Source of the DNA: Takakia lepidozioides
Lineage: Eukaryota > Streptophyta > Takakiopsida > Takakiales > Takakiaceae
Direction: 5' to 3'
Assembly: GCA_030704615.1 (NCBI GenBank)
Contig: CM060731.1
Location: forward strand, 16,182,001-16,246,000
DNA length: 64,000 nt
The translations under genes were made by a program, and so were the position numbers. Below, piece by piece: positions 45,490 to 56,970 of the stretch. Position 1 is the first letter of the stretch, and each line of letters begins with the position of its first letter. The notes under the pieces were generated by a model, which did not search any database, had not been told where the DNA came from, and was given only the letters and a program-made list of their open reading frames with translations.

Positions 45490-46325
45490 GTGTAGAGTTG
45501 ACCAGTGTTGTTCTGGTATCAGGTTTAGGACATACCAGGTTTAGGCTCTGCGAGGTTATTGTTTCCTTGCTTTTTTTCAATTTGTTTAACAGGGCGGCCT
45601 CTGTCCCTTTTTTTTTTTTTTTTTTTCCTTTTTAAAACATCCAATAAAAGAGACACACATTTGCACATACAAGATATAAACATTGAAATAGTCTATCTTC
45701 AGAATTAGTATCGACTTTCTTTGCCCTGCCGATGGGGTAGAGGTGCTGGGAGTTTGAATCTGCAGTACTTACATTGTTGAGCTTCAGACTTTCCTTAGCA
45801 ATATGGCTTTCTCAAGCTCTTCCATCATGTCGTTTTTGTACATGTATACCTCGCTTCTTATTATTAGGTTCGAATACTTCTAATAGTATGACAACTTTTG
45901 GAAATGAGACTCATGGCAGTACACATGACTTGATATATTTGTACTCAGAAGGCAAGAGGGAGGAAATTGGATAGATAGGCCCATTGCCCTGATGGTTTCC
46001 AATATTCCACATGTGACAGCTGCTCACAAATATAATGTAAGGAATTCCAAAAAGGCCTTGATGTAAAATGCATCGCAATTCACTTGATCACCCCCCTAAA
46101 AGTGCGCAATTCAGTTGAATTGCCAAAACTAGCTTGAAAACAACCCTAATTTGCAATTCAATTGAATTGTTGGTGCTAGTCGACAATTCAACTCACAATT
46201 CAATTGAATTGTAATTTATAATTTTAACTTATTTATATATATAACATCTGATTAATTCAAAGTGGGGTATCTGGGAATTGAATCTCTCCTTGACGAATTG
46301 GGTTTTGGGAGTGGATTGCAGAGCA
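45490..46325. other. Non-coding interval, AT-rich
   Basis: Contains a T-run (about 45611-45626) and CAATTCAATTGAATTG-type repeats around 46120-46210. No gene or recognisable element. Confidence 0.5.
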
Positions 46326-47127
46326 TTAACCCCTAAAGGACGACGCGACCTGAATCGGGTCGCGTCAGATTACTTGCCACGCTCCATTTCCCATGGATGA
46401 TAATGGATGGAAGTGAACCTTTAAGATGAATTGTAGATGTTAGAGAGGAGCACATGTGGGAATTTACAGCACCAAAAAATCATAAAAGCTTTGCTCCCTA
46501 GAATTTTGCAAAGTGCTAGGGGTTCAGGAAATCCAGTGTTAGTCTCGCTACATTGACCTGCCTACGTGGCAGCCAAATGGGCAATCTTCAAGATAACATC
46601 TAGGGCTGAAAAATAATGCCAAAATTTTTGGACAAGGCACCATGAAATGTTACTGTGCAATTACTTACCAGAGGAATTGGAAAACAAATGTCACCTCATC
46701 GGTGTACTTGGGAAAGAAGCCAAAACAAGACCCCATAGATTTCACATCCAAAGCAACCTATCTAAATTTTTGGAATTTTGGTCTGATTTTTTGGGGAGGC
46801 AGTAGTTTAGGTGCCATATAATCAGATTATGGAGGGCCTTTGTCTAGAAAGATTCAACTCGATACTTCAAATTTGTGGTCAAACAATTTTTTCCATGCAA
46901 TTTGTGAATATATTTACAAATTGGGGCATAATATTGTTATAATCTCCGGAATGGAAGGGTCAATTTGCCTACATTTTTGACAGGACATGGATGTAGTAGA
47001 TATGCACATACGTATAAGGTTCATCCCCATGGATGATTGGGGGTAAGAAGTTACACCCTCGTTCACAAGGGTATGTACCTTTTTTTTAGTGGGCCCACCA
47101 AAAAATAGCTCGTCTTTCAAGGGTTAA
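46326..47127. mobile_element. piggyBac-type MITE, TTAA-flanked
   Basis: Starts TTAACCCCTAAAGGACGAC (46326) and ends with the inverted counterpart GTCTTTCAAGGGTTAA (47112-47127). TTAA at both ends and an 802-bp length without coding fit a non-autonomous piggyBac element. A near-palindrome CGCGACCTGAATCGGGTCGCG-like block (46344-46364) sits at the same place as in the larger element at 29733. The two ends match imperfectly, so it is not young. Confidence 0.75.
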
Positions 47128-47611
47128 TGGGCTTGGAACTTCCTGGGAATGCAGCCAGTCCCTATTTTGAAATGAAAAAGGTTGTGCAGCATCCACCATG
47201 TAGGATCTCCCTCCCATAGATCACTATGTGAAACCCGTCTGCGCTCGAGCAGTCTCCAGGTTATTCAGGTCCTTAGGAAAAACGACGACAATGACATGGC
47301 TGACGATGATGACGTGGCTGATGATGATGACATGGCATTATGGCACCCTATTCATGCCGCACGCTAAACTAGCTCTCGACGGTCGTCGCTAGAATTATTA
47401 TATATATCCTGCCCAAGCCACAATAACTTAACAGATGGAGTCCTGTAACCAAGCTTCTCACAAGGATTCAAAAGTCCCCCCAGTGCCCCCAAGCAAACAC
47501 CAGAATGTTTGATACAGGACTGAAGCTTTCATGCACTTTGATTGAAGATTCTTTGTAATGTAATGTGATCTAGGCAACTGTAGAATGCAGGGAGTCTTGA
47601 TGGTTTGAGGA

Positions 47612-47660
<49 letters not shown>

Positions 47661-47661
47661 T
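47128..47661. other. Upstream region of MED30
   Basis: Holds a short GATGATGAC-type tandem repeat (47285-47335) and a (GA)n tract (about 47619-47656) just before the MED30 start, probably in its promoter or 5' UTR. Confidence 0.6.
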
Positions 47662-48976
47662 ATGGAGGGGGATGGACAGGCAGCAGCCCAAGCCCACAAG
47701 ACAGTGCAAGAGCTAGCCGGAGAGGGACAGGAGCAATTGGAAACAGTGGTGGAGGTTGCACACCAGATTCTTCTGTCTCTGAACCAGGCGCTGTGCAGCC
47801 CCTCTTTCTGGGTAGCCCCCTCGTCCCAGCCACAGCCAGCTGCCTCGGTTTCGTCGGCGATGGATTCCAGCGTGGGAGGGAACGGTTTGGGAATAGATGC
47901 CACTGCAGGAAGCAGAGAGGGAGAAGCTGGGTTGGCTGCTTTGGATGCTACGCGCGTGCGGTACAAGACCGCCACTGCGGCTCTCAGGACCACGGTAGCT
48001 GCCATCGTCATGTCTCCAGAGGTTTGTTTTGTCTCTTTGAATGTATTATATCATTCTGCACGAAATCTTTAACTGGGCTGGCTCACCCACTAACCAGATT
48101 TGACCTAATTCGGACCACCCATATAGCTAACCACCCATCAACACCAAATATTCACGGGAGAAAAATGAAAATTGGTTAGACAATTCAACTGGTAGTAATG
48201 GAATCAGAGACGGCCTGCTTTGCATATCGTGAACCGATTGTCATTAGCACTTTCGTGGTCCATAACCCATCTATGCCCAAAAAGTCTATCAGCCAGCTGT
48301 GTTCCTTTTTCCGCTGTACTCTCTTTCCACACATTTCATTTTTCTTTCTGTCTCTGGTTTTCTGGCTGTAGCTCCCATTTTGTTACGGAGCTCAGCAAAG
48401 TGAAGCTGAGTCTGGAGATTGGCTGGGAGTTAATTTTGGTAGTCTCTTGTTCATGTGGTCACCTACTTGAGAGAAGCCTATGTACTCCTTGTCCATCGAC
48501 ACGAGCAACTTTTTGGCTGTGTTTCTCTGTTTGTAAGCCTACTCATGGCGAAATGGCACTGATACAGATGTGGCAACAAGATGGGGATGCCACCAACTCT
48601 GCTACAGAGAAGATGGATGTGGATTTTGATCAGTTAGAACAACGAGCATCTGCTCTGAAAGAGGTTTGTATCCTTACTTCGTTATACACATACTGAAGTG
48701 TTGGGCAAGCTATTTGTGTAATTACCCTTGTGTCTATTAGTGTGTGCGTGAAATTTTCTTCTCTCGATTCTTTTTTCTGGGGTAGCCAGGGCCTGCAAAT
48801 AGAAAAGTTTGAAGCATCAGAACCAGGCGTACAGCTTAACACCAAGTACGTGCACTATTGTACTTTGTTTGGGGTGACAGGAGGTGATCAAGAAGAACCA
48901 GATCCTAAAGGTTCATATAGACCAGTTGCGTGACCTTATTTCCGACATTTCCATGTGGCAAGCTGCTAATGTTTAG
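47662..48976 (+). CDS. MED30: Mediator complex subunit 30
   Basis: Exons 47662-48021, 48568-48663 and 48881-48976 all have phase-0 GT-AG introns and give 183 residues. Landmarks: KTVQELAGEGQEQLETVV and VAHQILLSLNQALCSPSFW near the N-terminus, LDATRVRYKTATAALRTTV, then FDQLEQRASALKE joined to EVIKKNQILKVHIDQLRDLI and SDISMWQAANV. These match plant MED30 over its whole length. MED30 belongs to the Mediator head region and helps link transcription factors to RNA polymerase II. The start chosen is the ATG just after the GA tract; the frame extends upstream only through that repeat. The gene appears intact. Confidence 0.92.
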
Positions 48977-49641
48977 TGTAAGTTAGAGAGTTGCTGTATA
49001 AGTAGGGGAGAAGGTAACTGATTCATCAAGATCTTAAATGCTTAGCTTTGCCTGCTTGGAATTCTTATGTTCTCTAATCACTTTGACAGAGTTGACAAAT
49101 GCAGCTTCTGTTCAGAATGCATGCCACACAACCCTCTAGAACAGGCTTTTAGCTTGAGGCAAACTGAATCTTTAGGGGGATGGAGTTGGCTGTTAACCAT
49201 GGCATTTTTCCTGTGATCGATCGATGGGCCATATGTTCTAAGCATCGTGTAGGGATTTAGAGAAATCTATCTGATGTTTTCAAATGAACAGTCAGGACGG
49301 TTCAAATCATCAGAAAGTCCTTATTGGGAGGTCATTAGTAATTACAGAGGAAGAAGTCTGGACTATGTTTCCTTTTGTATGAAGGCAGCCATTGCTATGC
49401 TATTAAATCTGCAACTGGCATGAAATGGTGACTGCCAATGTTGAACTCCTGTGGCAGCATCCACATTTTTTCTCGAAACAAGGAAATGAAGTTTATTGTG
49501 CACATCCTATCACTTATGCCAGTAAAGTCACATAAGCAAAGGCAAAACTGGAGTAAAGAATTATTCCAAAGGTGTCTGCAACAGCACACTCTATAAAATA
49601 CGTCGACTTTAATGTGTTGATGTTTTGGGTTTTGTGTGGGT

Positions 49642-52600
49642 TCAACATGTGGGTTCTATCCCAAGTTTTTGAACTTTACTTCTCAAGTCGAACGTCACTC
49701 TACTGCTGGCAATGCTCTTGCCATGCATCATCCATAAAACCAATAGGGGCATCAGTGCCATGGATGCAATGATGAAAGCAACCCACAGCACTGTGAGAGC
49801 AGCCTTCAGGGGCTCACACTGGTGCCCAAGAATATCTTCAAATGTCATCTTAACGAAATTGCAAGTGATAATTCGGAATATGGTGGGCAGAATGAGAAAG
49901 ACATCCTTGGTTGCATTCATGGCCTGGGTTGCCTCTAAGAAAGCAAAGTTGGGAATAGGTGTGTTACTAGCTAAGCAGGATGATATGTCGTCAATGCTGC
50001 AGTGATATTGCCCGTAGTCCTGCACAAACAGAGGAATTTTAGGAGTGGGTTGAATCATGGGTTGACTTCATTCATTCTTTTACGATCATCTAAGGGGATG
50101 GATTAGCCAACAGGAGCAGCCTTACAAACATCCAGTGATTATCACTGGTCAAGGTGACTTCGACAGAAAGTAGATGCACAAGTGCTCTATTAAAAGTACG
50201 GGTGTTTAGTGGCTGAAGAAAATGCGCACTCGTTGGAAGTGTGTGAAGGAGCCTTCAGCTGGGCTGCAGGTCATTGGGTTGTATTTGGGTCCAGGTCCAA
50301 ATGGGTCACAAATATGGGGAAGATGGGTTGCATGCTTAATCTCTCCTTTGGCCACCAGTTTCTCTTCCTCATTGTTGAGAAGGTCCACAGCTGCGTTGGA
50401 GTGCTTGATCACAATTTTTATTGCCTTTTTAGCTCCACCTAGAAATACAGCAGCGGCTGCTGGAGTTAGGCATGGGAGAAGCCTTGCTATACTGGAGTTG
50501 TGTGGGTTCTGATCATACACTTGCATAGCTTGGCAGCCATCGGTAGCAACACTGGACCATACAGTCAGACAACACCACATTCTTGTAAATAACACACATG
50601 GTGAGAAGGAGAGAAGGTCATATACTTGATGCACTTCTGACAGTGTAATCTTTAATTAGCTTTCATGACTTACTGTTTAAGGGGACGAGGACTCAGTCTG
50701 GGTGCACACTTATCCTTCCTGTTGGCTTGGTGTTGGTATTCATGAGGTTTTGACACTTTTTTCCAGCATCAGGATTCTTCCAAGGGATTTGGGACCACCA
50801 TCCCCTGATGGAGGCACAGAAGGCCAAGAGTGCCCACTCCTGGAATGGAGTGACCACTGAACTGGATACAAACTCTTCATTTGTGGTCTTGGAGACTTGG
50901 GACCTCTTGTCATATAGAGGACATTGTGACGCATTAAACTACGGTGGAGGATTCAACATATAGTCAGAAAGAGGGCAGAAAAGAGAGTCAGTCGAAAGAA
51001 GAGAGGAGAGGTGGGTAACGGAGTCACTGCAAATACAGACCTGGCGAGAACAAAGCTAAGCCCTGAAACCATCCATGATGCAACCAGCACAAAAATTGCC
51101 AGTGAGAACATCCTGCAAACCAGTGGTCGCCCTCTCTCTCAGACAGCCTGATACTGGATGGAGCCAACATTACTTTAGAAACCTCCTTGACCTGTTAAGG
51201 GTATGTTTCCTGTGGAGGGCTGTGAACTGTGGCATTTAAAACTTGGTTATTTTGAGGAGGCTTGCAAACCCCTAGGTCCAGAATTTTACATAGCATTGGC
51301 CATGGGCCTTTGTGGATCATGACGGACAACCTCCAACATTGGAGTCGATCTCTTTTGAACCTAAACCAGGTCAATGTTCCCAGAGTGCTGGAACAGTTGG
51401 TGATGTGACTAGGTGTTACTTGTAGAGCTATTGGAGTAATAACAATAGCAGATTTCTTTTTCTTTCTGTACAAAGAAGGTACAGAAGACATACATGATGA
51501 TAGCAACATGCCAGCCTTTCAGCATACAGACTGCACCCCCAAATCCCGAAAGCAGCCCATACTTGCCCTCAGTACATGCATGCCTGTGCCATCTCCTATG
51601 TATTGAGCCAGTGTCCTTGGTTGCTGACATTGATCACTTCATACTTGTTTGCATACAAGTTGATTCAAACTTAGGAAGGTGGGAATATTAGAGCACTAGA
51701 TGGAAATAATCAAGCATCTGTTATGTGCACTTTGTGACATGTTTTTGCAGCAATCTCTATGCAATATTCCACAAATTTTTCCAGTTGGAACCATGTGGAT
51801 GGCTTACTAGAAAGCTGCATTGTTGTCAACTTAGTCAAAGTTGTCAGCCCTATAGCAGCCCAGCTTGATCACTGTATATATTATTATTCTGCAGGTTATA
51901 GATCTGTTTTTCTTTTCCCTCTTTTTCCCTCCTTTTCTCTCCCTCTCTGTCCTTGATGGGAGGAAGCAAGACGTACATATGCCACCAACGACCATGACAA
52001 CCATGAGGGTCGCTATTACTGCCACTGCCACCTTCCTGCAGTGTTCACCATGCTCTTATTGACAAAATGTCTCTCAGTTTCCATGTTGTGTAGGCCTTTT
52101 GATGTATCTTCAATTGTCATGTGATTCCCCTAATAGTAAAATTTCACGATCCACACAACAAAACCTCTCTGATAGGAAATACCTCTATGTAGGTTTCTGC
52201 TGGTACAAATAACAGGTCGACCAGATTTGAGGTATGCTGAAATTGAGAGAGCCAGTCTATAGCTGCTTACACAGAGTAGAATAGTTTGTAGACTCGTGCT
52301 TTGTTGACCTTCACTCTCCCAGTAAGATCCTTGAATGTAGATGCCAGATTGTCACATGCAGCCAGGAACTTTTGGGCTATTTCTTGGTTTGCGATGGGTC
52401 CGATATTGGCAATGGGGATGAGGCTTACAGCATCATCCACTTGCCCCTGCACCAATCAGTGGGGTTTACGAGCTTGTTCTACATATGAAAGCTGTCAGTA
52501 TTTCACTGTATTAGACTCGTGGATTACTCAATTGTTTTTGCTAATGGGAGAGGGGATGGAGGCCCTTGAATTTCCTTGGAGGAAAACACAACCTTGCTCA

Positions 52601-55334
52601 AAGCCAGGATGTAATAAATTAGAACTGAAAAAAAGAGAAATGCAAGAAACCATGGTAGGGCCAGATGGCAAAGGAACACGAGAGACTGTGAATGTACTCA
52701 TAAGACTTCCTTGCTGTAGCCTTGTGGACGTAGACCCCGTGCCCAGTTTGTGCAGAACTCATAGGACGTTGTTTGCCGTAGCCTTGTGGCCATACCCCGC
52801 GCCCAGTTTGAGCGGAACACAAAGGACAGAACCTACCTTTATCAGGGGCTGACACCGGTAGTAAGACTTACCTTGGAATAAACAGTTGTTCCGGGTTTTC
52901 CAGATATCCTCTAGAAATCCCTTTACACAAGCATCAACCTGCTGTGTATGATTTGTCCAATAACTGAAATGAAATGAGAGAATGTACTCCTAAGATGTTG
53001 TTTGCTGTAGCCTTGTGGCCATTGAAATGAAATGAGAGAGAGAGAGAGAGAAATGGATGCACTTACAAACTTAACCTTTGCCTATAGATCCATATTCCAG
53101 TGATACAGAGACATGGGGACCTGGTAGACTTCTCTCTCTTCTACATGTGGGTATTTAGTGATATTCCATGGTATAGTCGTACATACCTTGACCTTGTCCA
53201 CAGTGCCAATGAGTGTGCCGGCAGTGGCCTGTAGTTCATGACCAAGCCTGATGTTCCCCCAAAATATGACACCAGCAGCTGCTCTGCACATTCAGCTGCA
53301 TTGTTTTAGCCTTTTTCATCCCTTCATTTTATTCCCTTTCTATGTGTCTCTCTTCAGTAGTGCCCTCTGTGAGGGATGTAGCAAGTTTGGACTAAATAAC
53401 CAACCACACCCCATCACTGTGATTAAACCTTACGTGACTGACATAGACAGGATACACATAAAGAGATGACTATTGCACAACAAGTCAAGGAAGGGTTGTC
53501 ACATACTGGACACAATCAGAAGCAGAAAAAGAAGGAAAACTAGTTTAATCAGTGAGACAACCCAAAAAAATGGAGAGGGAAGAGGCTAACAATAGGAGAA
53601 TGCTGAACTGGATGGCACAGAAAATGGGCACACTTCGTATGACTATGGAGTAGGGGATCAGTTCTTTGAAGGTAGTCTTTCTCCATGTGTAGCAGTTCCA
53701 GATTCCCGCCCATCCTCCAAAAATCAGACAGAACAATGCTGCAGCGTACCCCCAGATTCCTGTGAAGGCCACCGACTGGCCAACCATCCAGATCCCACCA
53801 CCGATGGTTTGAGTTCGATTGACATTCCATTTTCCTTGCATCTGGGATGTGTTTCAAACGTGATGTTATGAAAGAGTGGTTGAGGTTCTCTCTCAATCTC
53901 ACTCTTTGTTACATACTCAAGGCTACGGCAAACAACGTCTTATGAGTACAATCTTTGTTACATACTTCTGTCCCTTAAGCTCTTTTGGTGTGTGGCCATC
54001 ATACTGGTTAGTTCATTTGCTACTTCCAACATACAAAGAGAGGGAGAGGGAGAGAGGCGATGGCAAGCGAGGTGTGATGAGTGTCTCTCTCCCTACTTCA
54101 AAGGTAAATTTAGCATTCGGTATATAAAAGGGCTGATGCGGTGTCAAAGTGAGTTGGAGGACTGGTACCAATCTTGAAGTCCTGACAAGTGAGTATATGC
54201 CAGCCTTTGAGGGTCCAGACAAAAGTCAAGAAAGCAGATGGAGTAACGTTCAAGTACTAAAAACACGTACACTCCAGTAGTGCGTATCGGTGACATTGAA
54301 GGCTCCACTGTATCTCTTGAATCCCTTAAGAGGGTCCAGTCGAGGAATCACGCCAACAAACTTCTCAGTACTGTCTTTGAACTGTGGCACTGTGGTGGTT
54401 GGAGTCACATCTCCAGCCTATCCTCCATCAAATGACAAACTTGACTTTATTACCACAGTGGTTACTCATAGCAGGTAAGAAATCTTATATAACCTGAAGG
54501 CAGTTTTCAAATTTCTCGTGATCAATTTCTGGGAAAGTGGGCGCTGTCCTTGGTAGGCCTAAAGATGCAAGACAGGAACTTCAGAATCCTACTTCTCAGT
54601 TCTGATGACATATAAGCTCCCTCATGTACTACAGGCGGCGAGTATTGCAGCAACAGTGTGAGGAGCAGCAGAATGATCAAGAGGTGTTATTTTGAAAGCA
54701 CTTGTGGAGCCATTGCCCCATTGCGAAGTGCAAAAGACAATCTTTTATATCAGCATGATCGTAAACTTCCCCCATCCAGGAAGCCAGAGATATAAATATC
54801 ATCTCTGTGCTGGGTAGTAATGTGCAACATGCACAAGTTACACTACAAAGGTGAAATTGTTTTACTATTCGAACAACAACATAACTCAAAATCTATGTAG
54901 GTTAACTCTTGCAGTCATCCGGGAATGTGAATCACCCCAGCTACGTTCTGAGACGAAACGAAGGTGCTCTGCATTCTGTCGTCTACCAGGTTCCCTATCA
55001 TGCAGGGATGGCCTTGTAAGAAGCCACCATTCTCTTATAACCTCTTCTGGCAACTTCCAGCAGTGTGACAATCTGTGGAGCTTATTGTTTGTTTTTGTGG
55101 ATGGGTAGTTATCTTCACCTTTTGCAGCTGACGTCGAGTCTGGGAGTGGCACCTGCTGATGAACCACTGATGCTGGGTCTCGCTCAGAGTGCGCAATTCG
55201 TCCTGCCTTGCGGAGAAGAAAAGTCCGTGGGCATCCATAAACATGACCACGAGGGTCACACTCATCAACCAAAGAGGTCCTCTACTCCCTGAAGGCCTCC
55301 ATTGACCTATACCATCTCTGTGTTTACTGGTCAT
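49642..55334 (-). CDS. Plant multipass membrane protein (At2g12400-like family), about 9-10 exons
   Basis: Exon 1 (55334 to about 55153) starts MTSKHRDG and has a signal-anchor (LWLMSVTLVVMFMDAHGLFF). Later segments: LDPLKGFKRYSGAFNVTDTH (54420-54285), SVAFTGIWGYAAALFCLIFG (about 53795-53580), GVIFWGNIRLGHELQATAGT with LIGTVDKVK (about 53280-53187) and VSLIPIANIGPIANQEIAQK (about 52445-52300). Then come MFSLAIFVLVASWMVSG (about 51110-51047), DGCQAMQVYDQNPHNSSIAR with LLPCLTP (about 50560-50220), and a C-terminal exon with FEDILGHQCEPLKAALTVLW and FIIASMALMPLLVLWMMHG (to 49642). Order, cysteines and about five membrane segments match an uncharacterised plant family annotated as 'plasma membrane fusion protein'-like. 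Some exon borders are not resolved, notably exon 1 to 2. Its introns hold short LINE relics. Confidence 0.75.
52690..53038 (-). mobile_element. Clustered 3'-end LINE fragments in an intron
   Basis: Minus-strand pieces of the same LINE family as 43512-44946. A short tail lies at about 52690-52745. A longer piece at about 52753-52962 encodes remnants matching IDACVKGFLEDIWKTR. A 42-bp tail at 52981-53022 is flanked by TGAAATGAAATGAGAG at 52965-52980 and 53023-53038. Confidence 0.75.
53903..53966 (+). mobile_element. 34-bp LINE insertion with 15-bp target duplication
   Basis: Bases 53918-53951 are identical to the last 34 bases of the LINE at 43512-44946 and are flanked by TCTTTGTTACATACT (53903-53917 and 53952-53966). 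Confidence 0.9.
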
Positions 55335-56970
55335 CTTTTCCGATGTGTCGCCAAGACCCAGAGGAATAGCTACTCATGGGACTGACAGTTGAGACGCCCC
55401 TATTTTTGTGAATTGATGTGCTTTAGACGAGTCCCATGCTGCAGCAGCCAACTTTCTTCAATTACTTCGCTCTTCTCCTTGGGATTCCAGACTGCGGTTG
55501 CCAATTGCTTACGGTTCGGATGGCTTGCCCAGTTTCACTATTTATTCTTTGGATTTTCGGTCTTCTCTATCAAGCAAATCATGGTCCCTACTAGTCATCT
55601 GGTCTGTGAAGTTAGGGGCTGAGGTTATATGTCACCGAGAGGACAAACGTTTTCCTCTGGCTAACCAGGGCCTCAGCGGAAAGCACTGGGGCAAATCATC
55701 TCTTTCTCCACGAGTTTTGAACTGGAAATTGTCTTCTGAATGTCACAGTTCCTGTTGCTTTAGAGGCATCGTTGCATATGCCCACGCAAAGTTAATATAG
55801 ATTGTTGTACAGTGACCTTCCATTCCCGGCATCCTTTATGAGTCTTCAAACTTTTCAATGTCTCATGGTGAGCAATTTAGGTGGCCAATACTGAATATTG
55901 AAACCACAGTTCACCAATGCTGTAAAACTTCAGTGATTCTTTCCTCCAATCTCATTGCCCTAGAGTACTTAGTTGTCTTTATGTACAACTTAGGGCTCCA
56001 GTAATCGCCAGAATAAGCATGCAAAAACCCAGTTGCAGTGAGTGGTCTGTTTTCCGTATGTGTGAACCCATTTTGCACATCTAAGTTACGGTGCATCCAG
56101 TAAAGATGAGGGAAGCATCTCATACTAACTACTATATTGTGCCTGAGAGAAATCTTGCAGTCCAAGAATGGCATGTAAGGTGATATGATCTGCTGTGGGT
56201 AGATCTATGCCGAGTCACCTTCACCCGCATCAAGCCCTCTCGATATATATGTTGGGAAAAGAGAGAGCAAAGGCAAAGGTTAAGACATAAAACCCCCTCA
56301 TGGCCACAAGTCTACTGCAGGCTAGATTTTATAGAGACAATACCGGATGGCACTGAGAGTTCAAAACACTAGACAGAGGAGAGATAGGCAACGACAACAA
56401 GAGAAACATCACAGTGGCTTACCAACTACCCAGGAAGAGAGAACTTCTCACATTCCACCAAAATTGCTGACAAAGAGGAAGAGAAGAGAAGAGAAGGAGT
56501 CTAGAAAACTGAGACTGAAGGGAGGGGGGGTTGAAGCAGAAAGCTGTTTACTTTTTGCCAATTTCGCACGTGTCGCATCCTGGTTCGTTTTCTCCCGCGG
56601 GATTGGTGGGGTCACCCGGCGCCTTCGCCGGTACCTATTTATCGCCGTTCACTTTAAGTTATGTCAGCCGACACGGATGCCGATAAAAAGTCAAATTGGA
56701 TGAAGATCGGCCAAAAGATGGATGAACGGAGGAAGAAGAAAGATATTGCACATGCAGTCTTTTTATACCTCCAATTTGGGAACTTATGGGAAATCGTTAT
56801 GGGATATATCCTATGGTCATGGAGCTATTAATAATTCGTGCTTCGCGTGATAATTTTAGGTTATAAGTTATAACACGACACTTGCGAGTTTATGTTGAGC
56901 TGAGCAGAGCTTCAGAGAGGGACAGGGACGGAGGGAGGGAAAGAGGGCGAGAGATCGAGAGAGAAGGGAG
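55335..56970. other. Divergent intergenic region
   Basis: Separates the minus-strand membrane-protein gene from the plus-strand oligopeptidase gene, so it should contain both promoters. A purine-rich GA stretch (56900-56970) precedes the oligopeptidase start. Short open frames on both strands show no family features. Confidence 0.6.

Noticed and set aside
47605-47661. Upstream extension of MED30 (RERERE stretch)
   Set aside because: This is the translated GA tract. The ATG at 47662 fits the family start.
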